The translations under genes and the position numbers were made by a program. 64,000 nt of DNA from Chrysogorgia sp. JL179-B06 (lineage: Eukaryota; Cnidaria; Anthozoa; Scleralcyonacea; Chrysogorgiidae): the NCBI GenBank assembly GCA_035772405.1, contig JAYKKM010000309.1:1222001-1286000 (forward strand), given 5' to 3'. Shown piece by piece: positions 1-11,370 of this stretch. The first letter of the stretch is position 1; every line of letters begins with the position of its first letter. The notes beneath the pieces are model-generated. The model saw only the letters and a program-made list of their open reading frames with translations. It was not told the origin of the DNA and did no database searches.

Positions 1-67
1 GTATTTTACAGTATTTCGTCATTAAAAATCTTGCAGTTTCCCACCTTAATTTTCACTTTGATAATAT

Positions 68-100
68 AGCCCGAGTTAACGCCTAGCGGGCGGGCGTCTT
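68..100 (+). repeat. End fragment of a 720-bp interspersed repeat
   Basis: The segment starting AGCCCGAGTTAACGCC and running through a GC-rich hairpin-like stretch to GGGCGTCTT matches the terminus of the long repeat that ends near 6,121 and starts, in reverse, near 63,227. Only the terminal piece is here, and the DNA after it differs from the other two copies. Confidence 0.6.
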
Positions 101-254
101 ATTAGTTAGTAATATTGAGCGCAGCAGAAACAAAATTATCGGGATAGACTATATGCCCCTAGCGCTCCCTATTTCGTCAAGCTTGATTTTTTTAAATTTA
201 CATTAGACGTTGAGACAGGATTAAGATTAGTTTGGTCCATTACCCTGCAACTCA

Positions 255-312
255 TATTTTACTCTGATAAAGGTCCTTCAATCGAAACATACGTCCGAGT
301 CTCATCCTCTAT
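255..312 (+). repeat. Degenerate CTGATGA...CGAAAC motif
   Basis: This stretch has a CTGATAA-like start, a short self-complementary middle and CGAAACATACGTC. A cleaner relative lies at 36,797-36,830. The layout resembles a hammerhead ribozyme core, but here the core is mutated. It is probably the tail of an old retroelement. Confidence 0.35.
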
Positions 313-341
313 TTTGGCAGTTTACTTTCTTTCTTATCCTT

Positions 342-514
342 ACTTTGTTTATACAACGCCTTGACCGACATCTAGATTTACTTTATATTTATGGGCTATT
401 AAAGATAGATATATAATATACTATTTAAGATAGTATATCTATATATCGTTACTTTGTTTATACAACGCCTTGGCGACATTATTAAAGATAGATATATAAT
501 ATACTATTTAAGAT
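342..514. repeat. Short imperfect tandem duplication
   Basis: Two blocks occur twice in the same order: a TACTTTGTTTATACAACGCC block at 342 and 449, and an ATTAAAGATAGATATATAAT block at 398 and 481. The copies differ in the spacer. No coding content is visible. Confidence 0.6.
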
Positions 515-584
515 CATGTTTAATTTCCGAAAATTAATATAATCTGCAGTTCGGGGCCAATTTCTCAGCGACATTAGACGGGGT

Positions 585-690
585 TTAATTCCAGCCGGAA
601 GACCTTGAAGTTGTATTTTTTCAAAAAGTCTCGGTTTGGTCTTAAAATGTATATATTCCGGCACACGTGATTTTCCTTCACCGTAGGTCC
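585..690 (+). repeat. Diverged SINE fragment (same family as 26.7-28.5 kb)
   Basis: The tRNA-like B-box and acceptor end (AATTCCAGCCGGAAG) is followed by the same unique tail as the tandem SINE units: a TTGAAGTTG block, then CGGTTTGGTCTTA, then TATATATTCC and a TTTTCCTTCACC end. The A box is lost and the sequence is clearly older than the tandem copies. Confidence 0.65.
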
Positions 691-699
691 TTCTAATAA

Positions 700-3420
700 A
701 AAGTAGGAATGGTTGTGTTTGGACGAGGGAATAGACCAAAGTGTACTCAAATTATCTTTGATGGGCGCTGAAAAATTAATCATCCTCATGTTCAAGCTGG
801 CTTCTCGACTAATATAAACACAGTCTTAAGCAGAATATATTGCATTCGCGTCTTAGTATTTCCCTGAAACATCTTTGTTATGAACAGCGGTGACATGTTG
901 TGAAATTTTCTGATTTAACCTAGACAACCGTATCCGCATACAAATTAATTCAAAACTTTTTCCCTCAGTGACGAAGCATATTAACAGTTTATTGCAATAC
1001 CGTATAGCCTGAGCGCCTATGTCTATACCTTAATAATACAAACAGATGTTTAACAAATTGAAAATTTAGGTTGCATTGAACCTTGGAATTACGAATATTT
1101 TTGATCACCTCAACACAGAATCTGTTGATCAAGATATTTGTTCAACCATGAACACGTATGTGTAACTAATGCTGTAAGAAAGTTGTTTTAAAAATTTTAT
1201 ATTGTCTGATATACTTATGACACCATAACCAACGCATCAACATTTGTTAAAATCATAATAGTTTGGCTTACGAGATACCTTCAGTTATACAGTTCAGCTT
1301 TCACTTGAAGTCAACAAAGAATGTATTTCTTCAGCAGAGCAAATAATACAACTTCAACTTTGAAAATAATTAAGATCGTGTTTTCCAAACACAGACCAGT
1401 GAATACACGGCGTATCAAATGCACAATATGGCAGGCTGTAGAGTTTTTATTCAAATTTTTAAATATCAAATTATTCATAGAGGTCATGAAATGAGTTATG
1501 GGTTGGCTGATAACGCAATGAATTGCCAGATCTATACAAGTTGAGATCTGCGGCCAAGGAAAGGTAATGTTTGTGTTATATAGATCTCACAAGATCTTCG
1601 CAGTTCGCATTATATGGCTGAAGACTTCTTGTGGCATAACTCATTTAGTTTTAGACTTGAAAAATAAGATGTGTTTAAATAACTTCGGTCACACGAAATT
1701 AATTTCCGAAATAAATACATTTGATAATAATTGACGTTGCTCATATTCGCGTTACGAAGTTTTTTCCCCTTAGCTTCCTCCGCAGGAATCTCTCATGCTG
1801 GGGAAAATTGCGGGCGGGTTGCGGGCGGTGGAAAAAATTGCGGGTGGGTTACGTGCGGGAGAAAAATAAAACGAGAGAGATGCCTGCATGCCAAAACTCG
1901 AAGAAAAGTGCCCACCGGATGTAACCTTTGAACCAGCACCTGGACCCGTGGTTGGAAAGTGGGTACCCAAAGCTGTGTTGTTGTGATATCGAGCATGGAG
2001 GTAAACAACAAGATCGAAAGACAACATACAGTATAACATATTGTTTCTAAATTTCCGCTGTATGTGAAAACGGCCTTGCAATTTGTCAGCGGTAGTTCTA
2101 AAGCAACTTTGTTTAAAGTTAAGAAATGCGAATCATTGGTAAACGATTTTGATGAAAGAAAAGTCGGACTGTGACCCGCGAATAAAGGATGTCAATTCGT
2201 CGTGATCTACGATCTCTAATTCCTCAACGACAGCCACATTCAAATACGAGATTGTCGCGATTGTCGGTTGTCTTAGAACTGTAATTGTTTTAAAAACATC
2301 TCTAAGTTCGGCTTCGACTGTCTTTGACGAGGTGTCACCAAGTAAGAGCTTTTGGCAATTCAGTTTAACCAAATGTTCAAATACACCTTTTAATATAATG
2401 GCCTAAGTAAAGGTTGAACCCCACGTTGAAATAATGTGACATTCGTCAAAAACTATCCTTTCGTTGAGATGGTTTTCAGACAAAGATTTCATTTTTTCTG
2501 CTATATAAGCGCTTGTTATGAACAAAAACTTCAGGCGAGCAGCCGTTATCACTAGAAGTCTACCCATTTTCTGTTCTTAAAAATTGGCTAAAATTCAGAA
2601 ATATCAACCTTCATAACTTTTGATCACAGGGGCCAATTTTGATGAAATAAACACCGACATGTATGACAAGATCTTTTATGACAAGCTCTTTTAGACTACC
2701 CTATTTATGATGGTCTGGTACTAATGCGAATTTTTGGTAGAACATGTATGTCAAAATTAAAAATGTAGTTTCTTTTGGTGTATTGTTGCTAATTTTTACA
2801 TTTTCGAACCGCGGTAAATAAACGGTTCTTTTCAGAACCACATGTATGGCTGGTAAAGATTTATTCGATACACTTGTAACACATAATTATACACGACAGA
2901 CCCAAAATACAATTGAACACATGAAATAATTAAAAACAGAATTTTTCTCGACAATTTACAAGTTAAAACTTAAAACTATTATTATTCTCGCTTCGTCGTC
3001 CAACAAACATCGATCATCTGACTTGTCTCGTAATTCTTCGCAGTTTCGCCTCAGAATTTTAAAATTATATTAGAGACTACAAGGTCGATGCAGTTTAGCC
3101 AGAAGTTCTTGACAGAAAGTACAATTCCTTAAATTTTAATTTCTGTGTAGCAATTGTAACCTGAGCCGCTGAGCCGATCTCTGCCGAGTGCGGACGGCGA
3201 CACGGTGATATAAAACACTCTCGTCAAATCGTCCGGTTGACGATTTAGAGAAAAGCAAAGAAAGACCATCAATTTTGTATCGCAACCCTTTGTCAAGAGC
3301 TTTTTTAAAACATACTAGGTCATTCTTTAACGGTAAAAAAATATATTCTCTACACGACTGGTAACGAATTGAAAGACCCAATTTTGAGGACTTTTTCATC
3401 GGAGTTTCCCAACACGATCT
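700..3420. other. Non-coding AT-rich stretch, no recognisable gene
   Basis: I see no supported gene or repeat of known family. Around 1,750-1,900 lies G-rich low-complexity DNA with repeated TTGCGGGCGGG-like words, open in several frames for composition reasons only. A minus-strand open frame at 2,133-2,372 (79 residues) has mixed composition but no motif I recognise. Confidence 0.5.
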
Positions 3421-3741
3421 CTTCCTTAAATTAACTATTATCCTTAATTTACAAATCGCTCTAAATTAAGGATAATGGTTAATTTAGCGGCGATCGTTCG
3501 AGTCGCGCATGAAGTATGTTAGTAAATTATTATCCCACAAGCTTAGTATCTCTCACTTCTTTATAAGTTTAGCTAGCCAAGTTGGGGAGTGGGTGCGTCG
3601 GGGGCTAGCGATGGAGAAAATTTTGCCGGGGGTTAGGGTTAGGATCTTTGTTGTGTTCGGGTTGGGTTCTAACATTAGATTAACCATTATCCTTAATTTA
3701 GAGCGATTTGTAAATTAAGGATAATAGTTAATTTAAGGAAG
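3421..3741. mobile_element. MITE-like element with about 65-bp inverted ends
   Basis: CTTCCTTAAATTAACTATTA at the left is matched by its reverse complement at the right end. The match continues almost without error through a second word (CTTAATTTACAAATCGC) for about 65 bp. The middle holds no coding sequence and has a GGGGGTTAGGGTTAGG-like stretch. I could not assign a target duplication. Confidence 0.75.
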
Positions 3742-3812
3742 ATATCGGGTTGGTTTCCCAGAGCCTATGTTTCCTGGTGGAGGCCAAAAGGAACGCAGGC
3801 TCTGGGTACGAA

Positions 3813-4082
3813 ATTGTCGACGGTGGGCACTAGAACGGAACCACTGAGTCCAAGTAACCGTGAGGGAACTGGGACTAGAAAATAAATATGCTCATATTCA
3901 GTCCCTAACCCTCACATAACCCTAACCATACATGACATGTGTACGGTTTAGATAACTCTAATGTTGGGTTAGGATTGGAGTTGTGTTAGGGTTCGGGACT
4001 GAATAATGAGCATATTTATTTTCTAGTTCCCTCACGGTTACATGGTCTCACTGGTTCCGTTCTGGTGTCCACCTGTCGACAA
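3813..4082. mobile_element. Inverted-repeat element, arms about 105 bp
   Basis: TTGTCGAC, GAACGGAACCA, GTAACCGTGAGGGAACT and AAATAAATATGCTCAT on the left recur in reverse order and complement on the right. The centre contains CCCTAACC-type words. It is non-coding and resembles a foldback MITE. Confidence 0.7.
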
Positions 4083-4344
4083 CAGTAAAATTAACAGGAT
4101 CTCAAACAGGAAGTGAAATTGTGTTCACGCTATGACATCACAGGGCCTGTACTTGATAAGCATCGTCTTTATATGTTGACCTTATCTTTTGACTTTATCT
4201 TTTTTGATCTTATCCCCTCGCCTTTTTTGACCTTATCCTTCGGCCGAAGGTCGAATGCCTGAGGGCGAGGGTGCTAATATCGACCGGAGTTTAGTCCCTT
4301 ATCACGCGAGATGCAAGCGGATCCTGATCACGGATCGGGTTTAT

Positions 4345-4348
<4 letters not shown>

Positions 4349-4410
<62 letters not shown>
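4349..4410. repeat. (TA)n microsatellite
   Basis: An uninterrupted run of about 31 TA dinucleotides. Open frames across it read as Tyr-Ile repeats and are artefacts. Confidence 0.95.
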
Positions 4411-4413
<3 letters not shown>

Positions 4414-5399
4414 CAATCGTCCGCATGCGCGGCATCGGAAAATTTGGCCCTGGTAACTAGATATAGACAGAAGCTGATTGGTAGACCTCTGCATTTGAAT
4501 TAATATTTAAATTGCAACAGTGACATGATTGCGAATGTAAAAATTGAAACGGTATTGAAACGGTTTTTTGGTACGTTAAATTTGGCGTAATTACACGGGC
4601 TACCTGTGGCAGCCGAGTCTAGGTTTCGGATCTGTTTATTATTTTTATTATTATTTTGTCGTCGTCGCGAAATGGCAATTATTGCATCATTGTTGACTAA
4701 ATTTGTAGACTAGTGAGCGAGACTATGAATGTGAGATTACTACACATGCGCAGTCAAGTGATCCAAAAAAATATTTGTCCTCGTACCCAGGCTTTTCACC
4801 TTTGCGAAACTGAAAACACTGCATATATTCATGCGCCATTGTGATTTATTTACTCATCTGATCCAGTGATCTGATCACCTTTCTTCGAGTGCTCTTCACT
4901 GAAAATCTTTGATGTGGCTGGCAAGTATCTTGATCTTATTTATATATACGCTCACAATCCCGATCGCTTTCGAAACGGGTTGGTCTACGATTTCGAGAAC
5001 CTGTACTCTATCAAATTATCTGTTTCCATACGCTTTTTGTGACTAAATGTTTAATAATTTAATATGAGACTCAACATATGAATGCTGTATGGAAATATGT
5101 TTATTGTTCTGAGGTAACTGCAATATTTTTATAAGCTTTGTTGCCTGTATTGTTCATTATTATGTTATACAAAATAAAGTCGATGCTATGTTTAGTTGCT
5201 ATCGAATTTTACCCTGTTTCACTTGATATTTTACCTGTAAGCTTAAATGAACCTCCAAAATGTTCTGGGTTATCAGTAAATTTCTATCGATTGTTCACTG
5301 AATATACAGTATATAAATCTGTGACACCTATACCAACTATCAAGATCAAGGAGTAAAGAGTTTGTTGTTGTTTGCTAGTTTACCAGTGACGGGTGTGAA
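4411..5399. other. Non-coding stretch
   Basis: AT-rich DNA without recognisable gene, RNA or transposon end. An open frame at 5,138-5,356 is hydrophobic and has no motif I recognise. Confidence 0.5.
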
Positions 5400-6121
5400 T
5401 TTTGACCTTGACTACATGGAAAGCGAGTTGGCTCGCTAACCGAAACAGTAGCATAGTTAACTATGCAGTAATCTGTCTTTATATTGCAATTAGCTAGCTG
5501 GCCGGCCCACTGGACTAGTCACTAGTATATGTATAAAGCCTCTTAAATAATAAATATGCTAAAATTATGAATGTGTTTACTGGCTCAAAATGTTAATATA
5601 ACTTCAAAGAAATAAAGATTTTGAATTACATTTCTTTAAACTGTTTTATAATAGCTTATGACACCTTGCTACTGCCAGCTAAATGGTTTGATTTACTGCT
5701 ATGCCTTATACACTGAGAAAAAGGTTAACTGATTTAATGCTTTCTCAAACTGAACCTGTTTTCCGGACTGACCAAATGAATTGTTATTACTGAGCACAGG
5801 CCGGCTCACTTGCCAGGATGACCCTGTTGGCTAAAACTGAATTAGGTCAGCAAACAGGATGGCTCATTTCGGGGTAAGCCAGCTTGGATACTGAGCGAAC
5901 TAACCTTCATATAATCAAAGCCATTGGCCAACACTATGTTATGGGTTTGCAATGATGGAAAATTTAACCACCCCTGCACTGACAGCTGTATCAATATCAT
6001 TACATGTAACATTGTACCTACAATACAACTATAGATTTGTGTATATTGAATTCAAATCGCTGAATTTGCCTGGAATGTCTTTCAACAGTAGCCCGAGTTA
6101 ACGCCTAGCGGGCGTCTTGTT
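5400..6121 (+). mobile_element. 720-bp interspersed repeat, copy 1
   Basis: Nearly the whole segment occurs again in reverse at 63,227-63,945, and its right end also at 68-100. Shared landmarks are the start (CTTGACTACATGGAAAGCGA), a central CCGGACTGACC / GGCTCA-rich part and the end (AGCCCGAGTTAACGCC). There is no coding sequence. It is a non-autonomous repeat of unknown class; the GC-rich inverted word near its right end may be terminal. Confidence 0.7.
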
Positions 6122-6357
6122 TAAATTTAAATTGACGCCAGCGCGACAAACCGCTTTCCCGAAGAAGCCGCCATTCAGAAATTTATATTGCCATAAAAAC
6201 AGCCATTTCCTCACAAAATCATCGGTTGCAGTAAATGTTTGTTAAAAACAAACATTACTATAGACATTATCAGCTGATTTCAAGCCGAAACTGTAGTGTT
6301 GAAGGACAAGATAATGAAAAACAGACACAAGTAAAAGGTAAAAGGACTATTATAATT

Positions 6358-6835
6358 ATGTACACTGCAAATTCTTCAAATCTTGTTTCAAGGAAAAAAA
6401 TACTAGTTTTAAGCAAATATTTCCTTAAATCAAGAAAAATTATCTCGTCCCTTCTATAAGATAATTATCTTGATAAAATATCTTGACAAGATAAACTTTT
6501 AAGGAAAAATAACCTTGTTTTAAGAAAATCAGTTTCTTAAAACAAGCAAAATTATCTTCTAGTCCCTTCTACAAGATAAATATCTTGTCAAGATATTTTA
6601 ACAAGAAAATTTTTCTTGAATCTAGATCTTATCCCAGATAAATATCTTGTCAAGATATTTTAGCAAGAAAATTTTTCTTGAATCTAGATCTTATCCCTTC
6701 TACACAAGATAAATATCTTGTCAAAATATTTCAACAAGAAAAGTTTTCTTGAAACGAGATTTCTGTTAAATCATGATTGATGCAATTATTAACAAAATTA
6801 TCTCGAATCAAGATTTCTTTTCCTGAAAAACAAGA
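6358..6835. repeat. Palindromic AAGAT/ATCTTG array
   Basis: The stretch is made of repeated, mutually complementary words such as ATCTTGTCAAGATATTT, AAGAAAATTTTTCTTGA and TTTTAAGAAA. It starts with TACACTGCAAATTCTT. Similar arrays lie at 10.9, 25.0 and 31.3-32.1 kb. The transcript would fold on itself extensively. No coding sequence. Confidence 0.75.
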
Positions 6836-8105
6836 ACATATTATAGTTATTGGAAAAATAAGAAATAACTTGCATGACTATAGGGCTTCTGTTAATATAG
6901 ACAAATAATGCATTATAGTGTTTAAATATTTTTATTTAAATTGTAAAACTTTAAAACATGCATTAATTAAAAGGACAAAGAAAAATTAAGGCAGGTGTGA
7001 ATAAAAATGTTCCTAAAAATTGCCAGTCTGGGTGAAATGAATATCATTAAAAATAATTATTTGTAAAATAGAAAATGAAAATAAAGATCCTAAAGGATAA
7101 TCAAAATCTAATAAGTAAAAGCTAGCCAGCAGTGTGACGACAGCTTTAACAATCTCATCTTCTTCGAACAAGATAAAAATCTCTCTCCCCAAAAGAAGAG
7201 CTGCACCATTGTCTGTGACCACAAGTCCAGGTGTATATGGTGATATTTTTCGTTGCCATTCACTTGGCCCTTCATCACCCTTTAAAAATGGAAAACATAT
7301 ATGATTCAAATTGATAACCTGAATAATTTATATAGATAATAGACGATACATGGGCGATCGTGAAGCTCAAATCCTCAGAAAATGTTGCTGAGTCTTGAAC
7401 AGGGATCGAACCTGTAACCTGAGACGTCTAACCATTGAGCAATCAAGAATCAGATGGAGAGCGAAGGCTATGTACTGGTTCGATATAGTGGACTTAATAG
7501 TGGACTTTTCATTAGTCTGAAATATGATTTAAAAGAAATCATTGAACAGCATATTGTTGGGGATAACCCCTTGCATTTTTAGCTTTTCTAGGCAATTACT
7601 ATATATATACATTGTATATATTTGGTATTTTAGTAATTTGATTGCATAAACATTGCAGTTTCTATATGTCAGTTCATTCAGTAATCACCCGCTATATTAA
7701 GAAGAACCTCAGGCTGAAATTAAGAATTTTGCATGGTGCATGATTTAAATATTCTGCAATCTGCTCCTCAACATCAACTGACTTGTGAACACTGAGACAT
7801 GCCAATAAAGTTAATGAAAAGGATCGAACGATGATCAGGCTTTGTGTGACACAGAATAAAAATGAAAGAGGCGCCATATGTGTTTGACAACTTTGACTGT
7901 TGTCAATACAGTCAGTATACAGTACAAGTACCTGTAGATGCTATCAATGTTATTTAACCAAGATAATTTTTTCCTATTGTTATAACATTTAATGACAACT
8001 TCTGAGCCTGAAAATGCATTTGGTATATACCATGAAGTTTTTACCCAAATGTTTCATATTCTCAAGCAGTTTAAATATTTTAGAATGTTGTTAGTCATAA
8101 ACTAC
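6836..8105. other. Non-coding stretch with one tRNA-like fragment
   Basis: A minus-strand tRNA-like relic lies at about 7,386-7,446; its B box in reverse reads GGGATCGAACCTGT. It resembles the SINE head at 28.85 kb. A 98-residue open frame (7,013-7,309, minus) has no motif I know and no supporting splice context. Nothing else is recognisable. Confidence 0.45.
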
Positions 8106-8241
8106 AAAGCAATGGACACAAGGGTAAACAGTTTTATTAAACGTTTCGACTAACTTGCAGTCATCATCCAGTCAGCATGACTGCAAGTTAGTCAAAACAT
8201 TGAATAAAAATGCTTACCCTTTTCGGAGTGTCCATTGCTTT
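8106..8241. mobile_element. Foldback element of 136 bp
   Basis: AAAGCAATGGACAC at the left and GTCCATTGCTTT at the right are the ends of a hairpin with imperfect arms of about 60 bp. Inside are complementary CTAACTTGCAGTCAT and ATGACTGCAAGTTAG. Read in reverse, the arm contains GATGA, a short stem and GTCGAAACG, like the motif at 36.8 kb. Confidence 0.7.
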
Positions 8242-8403
8242 CTATTTTATAAAATTACTCAATGGTGACCATAATTTATGTTTATCATGTACTGTAACAT
8301 TACAAAACTTTTAATTCCTCGGCAGTTAGCATTCTGAACGAAATTAACTGTACACTTACTTAACTATTTAACTATAAACTTACAAAACACTTACTATACA
8401 CTT

Positions 8404-9733
8404 AAAGACAAATAAATATCCCACATCATAAATATTTAGCATAATATACCTTCACTCTTACTGATAAAGACAAATAAATATCCCACAGCATAAAGATTTA
8501 GCATAATATGCCTTCACTCTTACTGATAACAACAAATAAATATCCCACAGCATAAAGATTTAGCATAATATGCCTTCACTCTTACCGATAAAGACAAATA
8601 AATATCCCACAGCATAAAGATTTAGCATAATATACCTTCACTGATAAAGACAAATAAATATCCCACAGCATAAATATTTAGCATAATATGCCTTCACTCT
8701 TACTGATAAAGACAAATAAATATCCCACAGCATAAAGATTTAGCATAATATGCCTTCACTCTTACTGATAAAGACAAATAAATATCTCACCGCATAAATT
8801 TAGCATAATATGCCTTCACTCTACTGATAAAGGCAAATAAATATCTCATGGCATAAAATCTTGCATAATATGCCTTCACTCTTACTGATAAAGACAAATA
8901 AATATCCCACAGCATAAAGATTTAGCATAATATGCCTTCACTCTTACTGATAAAGACAAATAAATATCCCACAGCATAAAGATTTAGCATAATATGCCTT
9001 CACTCTTACTGATAAAGACAAATAAATATCCCACAGCATAAAGATTTAGCATAATATGCCTTCACTCTTACTGATAACAACAAATAAATATCCCACCGCA
9101 TAAAGATTTAGCATAATATGCCTTCACTCTTACTGATAAAGACAAATAAATATCTCACCGCATAAAGATTTAGCATAATATGCCTTCATTCTTACTGATA
9201 AAGACAAATAAATATCCCACAGCATAAAGATTTAGCATAATATGCCTTCACTCTTACTGATAAAGACAAATAAATATCCCACAGCATAAAGATTTAGCAT
9301 AATATGCCTTCACTCTTACTGATAACAACAAATAAATATCCCACCACATACATATTTAGCATAATATGCCTTCAATCTTACTGATAAAGACAAATAAATA
9401 TCCCACAGCATAATATGCCTTCACTCTTACTGATAACAACAAATAAATATCCCACCGCATAAAGATTTAGCATAATATTGCCTTCACTCTTACTGATAAA
9501 GACAAATACATATCCCACAGCATAAAGATTTAGCATAATATGCCTTCACTCTTACTGACAACAACAAATAAATATCCCACCGCATAAAGATTTAGCATAT
9601 TATGCCTTCACTCTTACTGATAAAGACAAATAAATACCCACCGCATAAAGATTTAGCATAATATGCCTTCACTCTTACTGATAAAGGCAAATAAATATCT
9701 CATGGCATAATGCCTTCACTCTTAGTATTGATA
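8404..9733. repeat. 61-bp minisatellite, about 21 copies
   Basis: The unit (AAGACAAATAAATATCCCAC, then AGCATAAAGATTTAGCATAA, then TATGCCTTCACTCTTACTGAT) repeats in direct orientation with 0-8 differences per copy and several internally shortened copies, for example near 8,640 and 9,405. One subset has AACAAC in place of AAAGAC, suggesting higher-order expansion. It is non-coding. Confidence 0.9.
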
Positions 9734-10904
9734 AAGTGTTTTGATTAGGTAAGGTTTTATCATTTCAAACAAACTTTAACTTTCAATTCTTCATGTATTA
9801 AACATTTTTATTTCCTTCTATGTGTATTAAATCTAAGTCAGATCATTGTAAAGTTATACCCAGTTACTACTTTTCATAAATAATCATTAATAAATATTAG
9901 CGGCCATCTTGAATAATATAATTAAGTCCGACCTCGAGGGACTCGCGCTACCATGCTTGCACGGAAAATATGTATATTATATTTATTAACATACAGAATC
10001 AAATACGATAAACAAATCTCCGTCGCGCAGACTTTCTTAAGTTAAACGTTGGGCTGAAAACTACATTCTGAAAACAAACAACGATATATACTGCCAGCAG
10101 ACTTTCATAAAGTCATAAAGCTAGGAATTGTTTCGGCAGTGATAATATTAATTATAAACTGTAAAGTCAATGAACTAGCGATATTGTATACACAAAAGAT
10201 AAAATGATTACTTACTTTACAAATGATGATGCCTTTAACAATACGGGAACTAAACAGGATTCAAATATAAAACTTGAGAGGTCGACGGTCTTTACTCGTT
10301 GAGAAAGATTTTCAAATCAAAGCTCTTGGAACGAATTACCCATGAGCCCACAAGAGCATCTTGCACTAGTACCAGGCTTATGTATTGGCCTCCTCAATTA
10401 TCAAAAACTCAATTATCAAAGAAACATTTCAATACCGCGTTTATTTATTCAACAATTAATTTGCTGGTTTGATTAATTCGGCTGCGTCGCTATCGTTTTA
10501 GTCAAACTATATTTCAGTATTTACTCAAATAGTGTTTGCAAGACCGCGATCGTCGATCGATCGCTGTATTTCAACATTTAATATATTAATTGTCAATAGA
10601 CATGAGACATCCGATAACGTGAAAAACACATTTGATAACGTTTATTGAACCAATTATTTTTCACGCCGTATTCCGTGCGAAACTTGTGTCAACGTTGTGT
10701 GAAAGTTAGGTCCTTTAACCAACGTTGTGATTGTCTGTGTTGTATTGGTTTATCTAAATAAATATTTTTTCTAAACTTTAAAAATATTCCAGAATTATTA
10801 TTATAATTGTAAATTAAATGTTTTTACTCAGCAGCTAATTTCTATTTGGTCACCAACAATATTAATCTTCTTCTAATTTAAAAAATACCATAATATTTTC
10901 TTGA
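9734..10904. other. Non-coding stretch
   Basis: AT-rich sequence with no recognisable gene, repeat family or RNA gene. A GATCGTCGATCGATCG word near 10,550 is a short local palindrome. Confidence 0.5.
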
Positions 10905-11370
10905 CAGGATTCTTGTTAAGATTAGTTACTAATTAATATGTTCAAGAAATAAAATCTTGAAATAAGATATTTCAGTTTTTAAGGTAAAATCATTTTTCTT
11001 TCCAAGATTTAATATCTTATAGTTAAGAAACAAAAACTTGAAACAAGATATATCTGGTTTTTAAGGCAAGATAATTTGCCTTATTAAGATAGTTTATCTT
11101 ATAGTTAAAAAAGAAAATCTTAAAACAAGATTAATCTGGTTTTTAAGGCAAGATAATCTGTCTTACTAAGATGGTTTATCTTATAGTTAAGAAAGAAAAT
11201 CTTGAAACAAGATATATCTGTTTTTTAAGGCAAGATAATTTGTCTTACCAAGATAGTTTATCTTATATTTAAGAAAGAAAATCTTAAAACAAGAAACATT
11301 TTCTTAAATCAAGATAACTTTTCTTAAAATAAGGAAATATTTCTTAAAACAAGGAAAAATTATCTACATT
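10905..11370. repeat. Palindromic AAGATA/TATCTT array
   Basis: Repeats of a roughly 60-bp module (TTAAGGCAAGATAATTTG, TCTTA..AAGATAGTTTATC, AAAATCTTGAAACAAG) with complementary halves. Its last part mirrors, in reverse complement, the beginning of the array at 6,358. The pair might be the ends of one 5-kb element (6,358-11,370), but I could not establish outer target duplications. Confidence 0.7.

Noticed and set aside
1721..2081. Three overlapping frames including 103 residues on the minus strand
   Set aside because: They lie in G-rich low-complexity DNA, repeat the same short peptide words (ARNPPAIF) and lack splice or start context.
3600..4000. Telomere-like repeats (CCCTAA words at 3.6-4.0, 46.16 and 60.2 kb)
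   Set aside because: Only two or three scattered units occur at each place, inside MITE-like elements; no real telomeric tract.
4255..4503. Frames with long Tyr-Ile repeats, also at 38,098-38,601
   Set aside because: They translate TA microsatellites and have no coding meaning.
8404..9733. Possible CRISPR-like array
   Set aside because: The 61-bp units are contiguous without unique spacers and the DNA is eukaryotic; it is a minisatellite.
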